From positions 124,001 through 188,000 of the forward strand of contig CAWCKS010000008.1 in NCBI GenBank assembly GCA_963796195.1: a stretch of DNA of 64,000 nucleotides. The letters run 5' to 3'. Both the position numbers and the translations under genes were made by a program. Origin of the DNA: CAWCKS01 sp963796195. GTDB lineage: Bacteria > Pseudomonadota > Alphaproteobacteria > Rhizobiales > Xanthobacteraceae. The notes under the pieces were generated by a model. The model saw only the letters and a program-made list of their open reading frames with translations. It was not told where the DNA came from and searched no databases. Position 1 is the first letter of the stretch. Each line of letters starts with the position of its first letter. Of the stretch, positions 48,543 through 56,777 are shown one piece after another.

Positions 48543-49592
48543 TCAATAGCCGCGCTGCCAGTCGACCACATTGCGCAATGGTCGGCCATCGAGATAACAG
48601 CGCAGATTTTCGCAAAATAACTCGACGCCGCCGTGATGGGCGACATCGGTTGCCCCTGACGTGTGCGGTGTGATCAGCACGCGCGGATCGGACCACAGCC
48701 GCGCCGGTGGCGGTCGCTCGAATTCGCCGACATAGACATCGAGCGCGGCGCCGCGCAGATGATTGCGGGCCAGCGCATCGGCCAGCGCGTCCTCGTCGAT
48801 GATCTCGCCTCGCGCGACGTTCACAAGTACAGCGCCCGGTTTCAAGGCGGCAAAGCGGGCAGCATTGAAAAGGGCGGTGGTTTCCGGCGTCCACTGCGCG
48901 GAGATCACAACGAAATCGCTGAACTTAAGGAAGCGATCGAGGTCATCCGTGGTCCCGATCTCGCTAAAACCTTCGGGCAACGGGCCGGCGGGCCGCGTTC
49001 GGCGGGTGCCGACAACGCGCATGCCAAGCGCAGCACACAGCCGGCCAACCTCCATGCCGATGCCGCCGGCGCCGACAACGCAAGCGGTCTTGCCGGCCAG
49101 CAACAACGACCGGTAGGTGCGCACGTCGAGCACATCGGCTTGGCGGTCGGCCTCGGCGCGGTCAAATGCCTTGGCAAAATGCAGGATGCCCGCGATCGCA
49201 TATTCGGCGATCCCCAGCGTATTGCCGACGCCGCGCGAGGTGGTCACCAGAACATCGCTGCCCCACAGGTCGCCGAGCCGCAGGTTGCTGGCGCCGGCGG
49301 GGCGCTGGTGAAACCATTTCAATTTCGGCGCCCGCGCCCGCAAATCGAGCGGGAAGGGCCAACCGCCGAGAATGATCTCTGCGTCGGCAAGCAACCGGTC
49401 GCGTTCCTCACGGGTGCCTCGGCCGGTCGCGTTGGGCGCGAGATAGCGGGTGGCGGCAAATGCCGGCCAGCTCTCGCGGATCTCGCTGTCGAACCAGCCG
49501 CCGGCATCGATCAGATGGACCTGCGGGTCGACCGCTTCGATGCTGGCCTTCTCGGCCGGCGTGATGCGCTGGATATTCAGGACTTCGAGCAC
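48543..49592 (-). CDS. D-2-hydroxyacid dehydrogenase
   Basis: 349-residue NAD-dependent D-isomer-specific 2-hydroxyacid dehydrogenase. Nucleotide-binding ACVVGAGGIGMEVGRLC (about 168-184), the Arg of VNVARGEIIDEDAL, and the catalytic His in ITPHTSGATD are present. Acts on a 2-hydroxy/2-keto acid; which one is not visible. GTG 49592 starts VLEVLNIQRI. It stands between small exported-protein genes. Confidence 0.87.
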   Translation of the reverse strand: MLEVLNIQRITPAEKASIEAVDPQVHLIDAGGWFDSEIRESWPAFAATRYLAPNATGRGTREERDRLLADAEIILGGWPFPLDLRARAPKLKWFHQRPAGASNLRLGDLWGSDVLVTTSRGVGNTLGIAEYAIAGILHFAKAFDRAEADRQADVLDVRTYRSLLLAGKTACVVGAGGIGMEVGRLCAALGMRVVGTRRTRPAGPLPEGFSEIGTTDDLDRFLKFSDFVVISAQWTPETTALFNAARFAALKPGAVLVNVARGEIIDEDALADALARNHLRGAALDVYVGEFERPPPARLWSDPRVLITPHTSGATDVAHHGGVELFCENLRCYLDGRPLRNVVDWQRGY

Positions 49593-49625
49593 TGCCAGGT
49601 CTCTCGGTGCGCGTGAGACCCTAGC

Positions 49626-50020
49626 TTAGCGCGGTGACGGCTCGATGTTCAAACCCGTTGCGCCGACGAGCTCATGCACGACGCGCGTGCCGCCTGATCG
49701 GGCCAGGCGCCGACGTCGAGCCGTGGCACGACGATCTTCTGCTTCGGGGGAAAGGTCGCAAGAATTGTCGAGTTGTAGACCTTCAGCCGGTTGCCCTTGT
49801 TGTCGAGCATGGTGCAGCGGACCTGGATGTTTTTGACTGCAAAATCGTTGGGGTTGGTGACCTCGGCGCGGACGCCGTACGGCCCTTTGCCGGAATTCCG
49901 CGACATCTCGATGTCGATATTGGTGATGGCGGCTTGCTGAGCGAGCGCCGGCGGTGCCGGCACGAAGCCGGCGGTGGCGATTGCGGAGGTCAACGTCACC
50001 AGTCCGAGGAGCTTTGTCAT
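49626..50020 (-). CDS. Exported protein of unknown function (frameshifted C-terminus)
   Basis: About 130 residues. Signal peptide MTKLLGLVTLTSAIATAGF to PALAQQ, then a beta-rich domain (ITNIDIEMSRNSG, AEVTNPNDFAVKNIQVRCTM, PKQKIVVPRLDVGAWPDQA). The end ARASCMSSSAQRV is replaced in another frame by VVHELVGATGLNIEPSPR at 49626, which reads like a natural C-terminus; one indel near 49690 explains it. The FxVKNIxVxC pattern is like that of the secreted protein at 53694-54083. No known function. Confidence 0.6.
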
Positions 50021-50291
50021 GACCGAGCTTCCGATGACGACTGTTGCGTTGGATGAAGGGGCATAGGTGGGTGATCGGCCCAGACACCGCAGGGCAGCAA
50101 TCCGGCCGGTCGCCAGGTCACATAGCCGACCGGTTCATCGACAAATGAGAGCTGGATCACAGTTCGCCGCCATGATTTGCGGCGCGGCAACCCATGCCGG
50201 CAGGGCAAGGCCGTCCGCTTGCATTGCCCAAGACGGCTGGCCAAGATGATTTCTCGGCCGCGCGGCGATGTCGCCTGCGCGAACATTAGAA

Positions 50292-50314
50292 GATCAGACT
50301 TTTACGATCTGATC
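50292..50314. promoter_or_regulatory. Inverted repeat upstream of the thiolase gene
   Basis: Arms GATCAGA (50292-50298) and TCTGATC (50308-50314) around a 9-bp spacer, ending 16 bp before ATG 50330 and just before the ribosome site GGAGG. Could be an operator or a 5'-leader hairpin; no regulator is assigned. Confidence 0.35.
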
Positions 50315-50329
50315 CGACGGAGGAAGCGA

Positions 50330-51586
50330 ATGCCCTTGCCTCAAGACGTTGAAGCCACCACGCCGAAATTCCTGCGCGACAAATACGCTGTTGTCGGCGT
50401 CGGTGAGACCACCTACACCCGCGGCTCCAACATGACGACGCGGGCGATGGCGACGCTTGCCGTCCGCAACGCCATGAACGATGCCGGACTGAAGGCGTCG
50501 GAAATCGACGGCATGCTGTCGTACCAGTCCAATGACTTGGTGTTCTCGCCCTTCGTCGCCGGCGATCTCGGCATTCGGCTCAATTTCTACATGGACGTGT
50601 TCGGCGGGGGATCATCGACCGAGGCGCTGGTCGGCATCGCAATCGGCGTGATCGAGGCGGGGATGTGCAAGACCGTCGTCATCTTCCGCTCGATGAACGG
50701 CTTCTCGCAGGTGCGCATCGGCGGCACCGGCGTGCGCTCGGCAGCGCCGGTGTCGGGCGATGCGCTGCACAGCCGCTCTTACGGCTGGCAGAGCGCGGGA
50801 CAATCGTTCGCGCCGTCGTTCATGCGCCACATGTACGACTACGGCACGACGCCGGAGCAGGTCGCGGCCGTTCGTGTTACCCACAGCCACCACGCCTCGA
50901 ACAATCCGAAGGCTTATTACAAGAAGCGGCTGACCGTCGACGACGTCGTCAACAGCCGCATGATCTGCAAACCGCTGCACCTGCTCGACTGCTGCGTCGA
51001 GACCGACAACGCCAACGCGATCATCGTCACGACCGCGGAGCGCGCGAAAAACCTGAAGCAGCCGCTGGTGCAGATTCGCAGTGTGGTCGGCCGCTGCTGC
51101 AAGCCGCGCGCCGACATGCACTACCAGACCGGGCCGATCTCGACGGTCGCCGGCCATTATGCGAGGGAAATCCTGTGGCCCAACGCCGGGCTCGGGCCTG
51201 AGGACGTCGACCTCACCGGCTCCTACGACGCCTTTACCTTCACCACCATGCTGCAGCTGGAAGACTACGGCTTCTGCAAGAAGGGCGAGGGCGGTCACTA
51301 CGTCTCGGACGGCACGATCAAGCTTGGCGGCAAGCGTCCCAACAACACCTCGGGCGGCCACCTCTGCGAGGGCTATACCCACGGCATCGCCATGGTGATC
51401 GAGAACGTGCGCCAGTTGCGCCACGACGTCGACGATTCCTGCCCGATCGGTCCTGACGGCAAGCGCCAGCACACCTACGACTACCGTGAGGGCGGCTGCC
51501 GTCAGGTGAAGAACGCGGAAGTCAGCGCCAATCTCGGCTGGGCGATGCCCGGCACGGGATCGGCGATGGTCATGCGGCGCGGTTGA
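50330..51586 (+). CDS. Thiolase-family (SCP2-like) protein
   Basis: 418-residue non-classical thiolase of the lipid-transfer-protein type. It begins KYAVVGVGETTYTRGSNMTTR, has VFGGGSSTEALVGIAIGVIEAG, VRVTHSHHASNNPKAYYKKR and, near the C-terminus, GGHLCEGYTHGIAMVIENV, whose Cys/His are the usual active-site residues. It is followed 15 bp later by a DUF35 OB-fold protein. Such pairs act together on acyl-CoA substrates, for example in sterol or terpenoid side-chain breakdown; the real substrate here is unknown. GGAGGAAGCGA places ATG 50330. Confidence 0.88.
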   Translation: MPLPQDVEATTPKFLRDKYAVVGVGETTYTRGSNMTTRAMATLAVRNAMNDAGLKASEIDGMLSYQSNDLVFSPFVAGDLGIRLNFYMDVFGGGSSTEALVGIAIGVIEAGMCKTVVIFRSMNGFSQVRIGGTGVRSAAPVSGDALHSRSYGWQSAGQSFAPSFMRHMYDYGTTPEQVAAVRVTHSHHASNNPKAYYKKRLTVDDVVNSRMICKPLHLLDCCVETDNANAIIVTTAERAKNLKQPLVQIRSVVGRCCKPRADMHYQTGPISTVAGHYAREILWPNAGLGPEDVDLTGSYDAFTFTTMLQLEDYGFCKKGEGGHYVSDGTIKLGGKRPNNTSGGHLCEGYTHGIAMVIENVRQLRHDVDDSCPIGPDGKRQHTYDYREGGCRQVKNAEVSANLGWAMPGTGSAMVMRRG

Positions 51587-51601
51587 GAGGGAGCAAAAAC
51601 A

Positions 51602-52114
51602 ATGATCAACGCGACCTACCTTGGCATGCCGCTCGAGATCAACGATCTCGATCACGAGAATCTCGAATACTTTTCCTACGCGGCGAAGCATGATTTCCGC
51701 CTGCAGCGCTGCGCGTCGTGCAAGCTGATGCGCTATCCGCCGGCGACCGCGTGCCCGTGGTGCACCGAATTGAAGTCGGAGTGGGTGTCGGTCGAAGGCA
51801 AGGGCACCGTGCATTCCTACACCGAGGTGCATCATGCCATTCAGCCGGCGTTCAAGGTGCACACGCCTTATCTCGTGCTGCTCGTCGAACTCGACACCCA
51901 GAGCGGCAAGCCGACGAAGGAAGAGGGCCTGCGCGTGATCGGCAACCTGACCACGCCGGACGGCAAGCTGGCGTCGCGCGAGGATGTCGAGAAGGTCGGC
52001 ATCGGCACGCGGGTGCGCATGACGTTCACCGACGTCGCGACAGGCCTTGCGCTGCCGCAATGGACCATCGACGCCGGTGCGGGCAGCGCCAAGCCATGGC
52101 GGTATCCGGGATAG
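51602..52114 (+). CDS. DUF35 OB-fold acyl-CoA-associated protein
   Basis: 170-residue partner of the preceding thiolase. A zinc-rubredoxin with Cys37-x2-Cys40 and Cys51-x2-Cys54 (RCASCKLMRYPP, ACPWCTEL) leads into the ACOB OB-fold (WVSVEGKGTVHSYTEVHHAI, GTRVRMTFTDV). Such proteins form stable complexes with thiolases or hydratases. The 15-bp spacing to the thiolase indicates one operon. Confidence 0.88.
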   Translation: MINATYLGMPLEINDLDHENLEYFSYAAKHDFRLQRCASCKLMRYPPATACPWCTELKSEWVSVEGKGTVHSYTEVHHAIQPAFKVHTPYLVLLVELDTQSGKPTKEEGLRVIGNLTTPDGKLASREDVEKVGIGTRVRMTFTDVATGLALPQWTIDAGAGSAKPWRYPG

Positions 52115-52150
52115 CTGGGCAGCCACGGCGGGCTGGCCGATCGCATCGCG

Positions 52151-52171
52151 TCTGCTCAAAATTTGAGCAGA
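52151..52171. promoter_or_regulatory. Perfect 21-bp palindrome (operator-like)
   Basis: Arms TCTGCTCAAA and TTTGAGCAGA flank a single central A, with no mismatch. It lies 37 bp after the DUF35 stop and 110 bp before the phosphoesterase start. Length and symmetry are typical of a dimeric repressor site (TetR-like), but it could also be a terminator-type hairpin; no T-run follows. Confidence 0.45.
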
Positions 52172-52280
52172 CACATTGCGAACATATGCCGCTGCATACA
52201 GGCTTCACGGCGCGGTGCGCGATCTCTAGTCTCGTTACGACTCTTTCCCAAGAATTGTATACGCGACGGAATCTTTTCCC

Positions 52281-53108
52281 ATGCGCTGCCTGGTGGTCGC
52301 CGACCTGCACTACTCGCTGCCGCAATTCGACTGGCTGCTGCAGGCGGCGCCGCAATTCGATCTCGTGATCTTCGCCGGCGACGCACTCGACATCGGCTCG
52401 ATCGTCGATTTTCGCGCCCAGATCGTCGTCGTGCAAAAATATCTCTCGATGCTCGCGGCGGTGACACGTGTCGTCGTCTGCTCCGGCAATCACGATCTCG
52501 ACGCGCGCAACGAAGACGGCGAGAAAGTGCCACGCTGGCTTGAGGATTTGCGCGAGCACAACATCATCTGCGACGGCGAAAGCTTTTCCATCGGCGACAC
52601 GCTGTTTTCTGTCTGCCCGTGGTGGGACGGCCCGATCGTGAAGCAGCGCATCGCTGATCAGCTCGAAGCGGACGCCGCCAAGCGCGTCGGCAAATGGATC
52701 TGGATCCATCACGCGCCGCCGGCGAATTCGCCGGTGAGCTGGGGCGGCAAGCGCTTCTTTGGCGACCCCGATCTCGTCAGCTGGATCGAGCGCTACCAGC
52801 CTGATCTCGTGATCTCAGGCCACGTCCATCAATCGCCGTTCGTGCGCGACGGCTCGTGGTTCGACCGGCTGGGCAAGACCTGGGCGTTCAACGTCGGCCA
52901 CCAGTTCGGCCGCCCACCGGCGCACATGGTGCTCGATCTCGCTACGTCCGCAGCATTCTGGATGTCGGCGGCCGGCGCCGAGCGGCTTGATCTCGCTGCT
53001 CCCTTGCAGCGGCCGGCGCCGCCGATCACGCGGGCGCCGGAGTGGCTCATATCCTTGGATCGGATTGCCGATCCGAGCCTGGCGACACCTCAGCCGGCGC
53101 CAGGTTGA
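52281..53108 (+). CDS. Calcineurin-like metallophosphoesterase
   Basis: 275-residue metallophosphoesterase. Motifs in order: DLHY (DxH), IFAGDALD (GDxxD), CSGNHDLDAR (GNHD), WIHHAPPANSP and SGHVHQSPF (GHxH). All metal ligands are present, so it is likely an active phosphodiesterase or phosphatase. No signal peptide, hence cytoplasmic. Its last 62 bp overlap the opposite-strand cNMP-binding gene. Confidence 0.85.
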   Translation: MRCLVVADLHYSLPQFDWLLQAAPQFDLVIFAGDALDIGSIVDFRAQIVVVQKYLSMLAAVTRVVVCSGNHDLDARNEDGEKVPRWLEDLREHNIICDGESFSIGDTLFSVCPWWDGPIVKQRIADQLEADAAKRVGKWIWIHHAPPANSPVSWGGKRFFGDPDLVSWIERYQPDLVISGHVHQSPFVRDGSWFDRLGKTWAFNVGHQFGRPPAHMVLDLATSAAFWMSAAGAERLDLAAPLQRPAPPITRAPEWLISLDRIADPSLATPQPAPG

Positions 53109-53532
53109 TCATGCTCTGCAGGAGATCGCCGACCATCGCGAGGTGGTTGCCGTGGCCGGCATATTGCCGGCGCAGATCGGCGAGGTAGGTGGTCGCGACA
53201 TAGAGCCGGCGCGCCAGCAGCTGCGCGATCAAGAGCGCCACCTCTGGCTTGTCGCGCATAAAGCGCGCGGCATCGTCGATCTGGTAGATCGTGGCATCGG
53301 TCGCAGCGCGGACCGCGGCAGTGTGGTCCTGCTCGAGCAGCACGCTCATCTCGCCGAAGATCGCGCCGGGCTCGGCGATGCTCGCGACCACGACGTCGCC
53401 GCGCACGACCTCGACGCGACCGTCGATCAAAATATAGAGATGCCCGGTGCGGCCGCTCTCGTGCAGGATCAAATCGCCGGCAGCGACCTTCTTCTCGAGG
53501 CCGTCGACGCAATACTGCAGCATCGCTTTCAT
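53047..53532 (-). CDS. Cyclic nucleotide-binding domain protein
   Basis: 161 residues, essentially one CNBD: VAAGDLILHESGRTGHLYILIDGRVEV, then the phosphate-binding cassette PGAIFGEMSVLLEQ and AAVRAATDATIYQI, followed by a helical C-terminus without a helix-turn-helix. So it is probably a cAMP/cGMP or nucleotide-sensing adaptor rather than a Crp-type transcription factor. ATG 53532 is used; the upstream in-frame extension is only the translated 7-bp tandem repeat. It ends inside the convergent phosphoesterase gene (62-bp overlap). Confidence 0.8.
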   Translation of the reverse strand: MKAMLQYCVDGLEKKVAAGDLILHESGRTGHLYILIDGRVEVVRGDVVVASIAEPGAIFGEMSVLLEQDHTAAVRAATDATIYQIDDAARFMRDKPEVALLIAQLLARRLYVATTYLADLRRQYAGHGNHLAMVGDLLQSMINLAPAEVSPGSDRQSDPRI

Positions 53533-53583
53533 GCAAAATCCCCCTGCCGGCGTGCGGGAGTTAAGCACGGGGATTTGCGAATG

Positions 53584-53653
53584 GCGAGTAGCGAGTGGCG
53601 AGTAGCGAGTAGCGAGTAGCGAGTAGCGAGTAGCGAGTAGCGAGTAGCGAGTA
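53584..53653. repeat. 7-bp tandem repeat, ten copies
   Basis: Ten consecutive copies of GCGAGTA (the second is GCGAGTG). The array is flanked by inverted 11-bp arms GCGAATGGCGA (53577-53587) and TCGCCATTCGC (53667-53677), so the whole can fold into a hairpin. It lies upstream of the cNMP-binding gene and is probably length-variable. Confidence 0.85.
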
Positions 53654-53693
53654 GCTCGCACCCTGTTCGCCATTCGCTATTCGCCGCTCGCTC

Positions 53694-54083
53694 TCACAGC
53701 GCCTCGCAGCTCTGCGACGACTGCGCTTCGCCGTAGCTTTCCTTCAGCTTGACGATGTGGACCTTGCGCGCTTCGGTTCCCCTGGAGGCCGGCTCCAGCG
53801 TCAGCACGGCTTCGTCGCGGGTGGGACCTGCGGCATTAGTGATATACGCCCGCACCGTGCAGCGGTAGCGCTGCTCGCAGGTGTTGGTCAGCTCGATCAC
53901 GAAAGTGGCGTTCGGCGTGAAGTCCGAATTGTTGACCACGCATTTCCGCTCTTCCGGCGGCGTCTGGGCCTGGTCCTGTTGCGGCGGCTGCTGGCCGGAC
54001 TCGTCTGGCCCGGCGAGCGCGGGTCCGCACAGGCTGGTGAAGATAACGACAGCCGAAAACAATCGCGCGAGCTTTGCGGGCAT
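53694..54083 (-). CDS. Exported protein of unknown function
   Basis: 129 residues with signal peptide MPAKLARLFSAVVIFTSLCGPALA, a Gln/Pro-rich linker (GQQPPQQDQAQTPPEE), then a small beta-rich domain with four Cys: KCVVNNSDFTPNATFVIELTNTCEQRYRCTVRAYI and a C-terminal SSQSCEAL. Disulfides are likely. It resembles conserved Bradyrhizobium small exported proteins. ATG 54083 chosen for the clean signal peptide. Confidence 0.6.
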   Translation of the reverse strand: MPAKLARLFSAVVIFTSLCGPALAGPDESGQQPPQQDQAQTPPEERKCVVNNSDFTPNATFVIELTNTCEQRYRCTVRAYITNAAGPTRDEAVLTLEPASRGTEARKVHIVKLKESYGEAQSSQSCEAL

Positions 54084-54162
54084 GGATGACCTTCGCGTTG
54101 GGTGCATTGACCCTTGGTGCCCTTGGCGCGCAAGCTGGTTCACAAAGGCGTCGCGGCTTTGT

Positions 54163-54188
54163 TACCTCTCCCCATGGGGAGAGGTAAG
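54163..54188. repeat. 26-bp perfect palindrome, CCTCTCCCC family
   Basis: A perfect self-complementary sequence, TTACCTCTCCCCA plus its complement, 42 bp before the amidohydrolase start. The CCTCTCCCC...GGGGAGAGG core recurs at 58763-58789 and, in a C-rich variant, at 56778-56800, so it belongs to a short palindromic repeat family. Confidence 0.7.
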
Positions 54189-54229
54189 GTCGCCGCAACG
54201 GTAACGACAAAACTTAAGGGAGCAGAAAC

Positions 54230-55066
54230 ATGAAAATCATCGACGCCCAGGTGCACATCTGGAAGGACGCGACGTCGGCGCCGTCGGGCGTCCACCGCAA
54301 GGTAAAATCCTTCCTCGCCGAGGAATGCCTGAAAGAAATGGACGAGGCCGGCGTCGATGCCGCGCTGATCCATCCACCGGTGAGCTGGGACCCCGACGCC
54401 AACGAGCTTGCGATCGAGGCGGCGCAGAAATATCCCGATCGCTTTGCGGTGATGGGCCAGTTCGCCCCCGACAAGCCGGAGAACCGCAAGCTGGTCAAAA
54501 CCTGGCGCAGCCAGCCTGGCATGCTCGGCTTGCGCTGGCCGCTTTTAACCGAGCAGCAGCAGAAGTGGCTCGACGACGGCACGCTCGACTGGCTGTGGCC
54601 GGAGGCCGAAGCCGCCGGCGTGCCGATCGCGATGATGGCCGGATTGTTCCTGCCGAAATTCCGCGCCATCGCGGAAAAATATCCGCAGCTGAAACTCGTG
54701 ATCGATCACTGCGGGCTGAACCGCCACGGCCAGGACGACGAAGCGTTCATCCATCTCGATGAACTGGTGAAGACCGCGAAGCTGCCGAACGTCGCGCTGA
54801 AAGCGACCGGCGCGCCGCATTATTCGACCAAGGGCTATCCGTTCAGGAACATCCAGGACGGCCTGCATCGCATTTACGACGCGTTCGGCCCGAAGCGTTT
54901 CTTCTGGGGCACCGACATCACGCGCATGCCGTGCAGCTATCGCCAGTGCGTCACGTTCTTCACCGAGGAATTGCCGTGGCTGAAGGGCCGCGATCTCGAG
55001 GACGTCATGGGCCGCGGCCTGTGCGAATGGCTCGGCTGGGATTACGCGAGCGTGCGGGGGAAGTAG
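54230..55066 (+). CDS. Amidohydrolase-family (Amidohydro_2) metal-dependent hydrolase
   Basis: 278-residue TIM-barrel hydrolase of the amidohydrolase_2 type, relatives of lactonases and carboxyl-decarboxylases. It begins MKIIDAQVHIWKD (the DxxxH metal motif), with VIDHCGLNRHGQDDEAF (metal His), KATGAPHYSTK and FFWGTDITRMPCSY (metal Asp). Substrate unknown. AGGGAG lies before ATG 54230. Confidence 0.85.
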   Translation: MKIIDAQVHIWKDATSAPSGVHRKVKSFLAEECLKEMDEAGVDAALIHPPVSWDPDANELAIEAAQKYPDRFAVMGQFAPDKPENRKLVKTWRSQPGMLGLRWPLLTEQQQKWLDDGTLDWLWPEAEAAGVPIAMMAGLFLPKFRAIAEKYPQLKLVIDHCGLNRHGQDDEAFIHLDELVKTAKLPNVALKATGAPHYSTKGYPFRNIQDGLHRIYDAFGPKRFFWGTDITRMPCSYRQCVTFFTEELPWLKGRDLEDVMGRGLCEWLGWDYASVRGK

Positions 55067-55351
55067 TCACTTTCTCCGCAATGACTAAGTAGATCGCCGC
55101 CACATCTCCGGCAGTAATGCGTGCGTTAACGCCAATTGCGCCGATGCGGCGGCGAGCTTCGGGCGCACGCGTGATAATCCCCATGTTCCATGCAGCAGCG
55201 CACATCCGCGTTGCGCATAAAGGCTTTTTGCAACTCGCGCGATTGCCTATACGCGCCCCCGCCGCTGCGAGCACGGGCGATGCTCGATCAAGTCCGCGGC
55301 ATTCATCCTGAAGGCGAACCGCGCGTTCGCACCAAACCCAAAAGGTAAGAC

Positions 55352-55699
55352 ATGTTGCGTAGTGTACTCTGCGCGCTGGCGCTCGTCAGCGCGATCCCTG
55401 CCGCTGAGGCTCATGGCAATCATCATCATCACGGCACGCCATGGTGCGGCATCTATCTCTCGAGCTATCTCGGCAAACACGATCGCAACCTCGCGCTGGC
55501 GCGCGAGTGGGCGCACGAAGGCTCGGCCGCGCCGGGGCCGGCGGTCGGCGTCGTTGCGGTGTGGCCGCATCACGTCGGCATCATCACCGGGCAGTCGCCG
55601 GACGGCCAGTGGATCGTACACTCCGGCAATGACGGCGGCGCCGTGCGCACGCGGCCGCGCTCGCTCGCCGGCGTCATCGCGTTTCGCCATGTGAGCTGA
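55352..55699 (+). CDS. Small exported CHAP/NlpC-like protein
   Basis: 115 residues. Signal peptide to AEAHG, followed by a His cluster (NHHHHG). The body reads GTPWCGIYLSSYLG, LAREWAHEG and PHHVGIITGQS, with Cys then His in the order and spacing of a CHAP/NlpC-P60 cysteine peptidase fold. A murein amidase or peptidase activity is plausible but the protein is short. Homology to CHAP is inferred from the pattern alone. Confidence 0.6.
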   Translation: MLRSVLCALALVSAIPAAEAHGNHHHHGTPWCGIYLSSYLGKHDRNLALAREWAHEGSAAPGPAVGVVAVWPHHVGIITGQSPDGQWIVHSGNDGGAVRTRPRSLAGVIAFRHVS

Positions 55700-55715
55700 C
55701 GGGGCGCTTGGGCTC

Positions 55716-55861
55716 GTAGCCCGGGTTGAGCGGGCCGCGAACTCATCGCAACCACACAATGAGCGCGAGCGAAACCCGGGATCGTCCTCCGTGTTCCCCG
55801 GGTTTCGCTTGTGGCGTGCACTGGTCGACGCCCGCGTTCGCGGCCGCTCAACCCGGGCTAC
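55716..55861. repeat. Nested palindromic element (MITE/REP-like)
   Basis: 146-bp element bounded by near-perfect 25-26-bp inverted repeats starting GTAGCCCGGGTTGAGCG (left 55716-55741, right complement 55837-55861). A second, inner perfect 13-bp stem (AGCGAAACCCGGG, 55768-55780 with 55797-55809) sits inside. No coding. It lies between the CHAP-like gene and an SDR gene. The two nested stems are typical of non-autonomous palindromic elements in this genus. Confidence 0.75.
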
Positions 55862-55951
55862 AGACGGCTCACCCCTGCGACATCGTGAACTTTCGCCGGC
55901 TCCCTCGCGGCCGTATAAAGCTGTTCGGCAAAACACGGAGGAGCACGGACA

Positions 55952-56734
55952 ATGCCGGAAGATCTTTCAGGCCGCATCGCGCTGGTGACGGGCGGCGCGA
56001 GCGGCATCGGCACGGCGACCGCGAAAGCGCTGGCGAAATCCGGCGCCAAGGTCGTGGTCAGCGACGTCAGTGACGGCGCGGCACTCGCAAACGACATCGG
56101 CGGCGCCTATGTGCGCCACGACGTCACCAGCGAGGACGACTGGATCAAGGCGATCGCGTTTGCCAAATCGACCTTCGGCGGCCTCGATATCCTCGTCAAC
56201 AATGCCGGCATCTTCCTGATGAAGCCGACGCCGGCGACCTCGCTGGAAGAATTCCGCCGCGTGCTGCAGGTCAATGTCGAGGGCGTGTTTCTCGGGCTGA
56301 AGCACGGCATCCCCGCGCTCGCCGAGCGCGCGGCGAAGTGGGACGGCGGGGCGGCGGTGGTCAACCTGTCGTCGGTCGCCGGCATCGTCGGCCAGGCCAA
56401 CACGCTCGCCTACAATGCGTCGAAGGGCGCGGTGCGGCTGATGACGAAATCGTCGGCGATGGAGTGTTCCCGCGGCAGCCTGAAGGTGCGCGTCAATTCG
56501 GTGCATCCCGGCATCATCAAGACGCCGATGATGGCGCGCGCCATGGCCGAGGTCGCCTCGCGCACCGGCATCGGCTCCAACAGCGTCGAGCAGCGCTTTA
56601 CCGAGAGCCACCCGATCGGCCGGCTCGGCCGCGACACCGACGTCGCCAACGCGATCGTGTTCCTGGCCTCCGACTCGGCTGCCTTCATGACCGGCTCGGA
56701 GCTCGTGGTCGACGGCGGCTGGACCGCGACGTGA
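55952..56734 (+). CDS. Short-chain dehydrogenase/reductase
   Basis: 260-residue classical SDR: TGGASGIGTATAKALA coenzyme motif, NNAG, catalytic Ser in NLSSVAG, YNASKGAV (YxxxK), and the C-terminal DGGWTA. Resembles 3-alpha/3-beta-hydroxysteroid or cyclohexanol dehydrogenase-type SDRs, but the substrate is unknown. GGAGGAG-like sequence precedes the ATG at 55952. Confidence 0.87.
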   Translation: MPEDLSGRIALVTGGASGIGTATAKALAKSGAKVVVSDVSDGAALANDIGGAYVRHDVTSEDDWIKAIAFAKSTFGGLDILVNNAGIFLMKPTPATSLEEFRRVLQVNVEGVFLGLKHGIPALAERAAKWDGGAAVVNLSSVAGIVGQANTLAYNASKGAVRLMTKSSAMECSRGSLKVRVNSVHPGIIKTPMMARAMAEVASRTGIGSNSVEQRFTESHPIGRLGRDTDVANAIVFLASDSAAFMTGSELVVDGGWTAT

Positions 56735-56777
56735 TTTTTTGGCCTCGTTGGCTGCGAAGATGACGCGGCGCGATCAT

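Noticed and set aside
50612..52174. 520-codon minus-strand frame opposite the thiolase and DUF35 genes
   Set aside because: Shadow of two clear genes, without motifs of its own.
53584..53653. Repeat array considered as a CRISPR
   Set aside because: The units are 7 bp with no spacers, so it is a simple tandem repeat. No CRISPR-like array or cas gene is in the window.
53533..53673. N-terminal extension with repeated LLATRYS units on the cNMP-binding protein
   Set aside because: It is only translation of the 7-bp tandem repeat; the CNBD begins normally at ATG 53532.
55005..55274. Minus-strand 89-codon frame between the amidohydrolase and the CHAP-like gene
   Set aside because: No ribosome site or recognised motif and partly antisense to the amidohydrolase; judged spurious.
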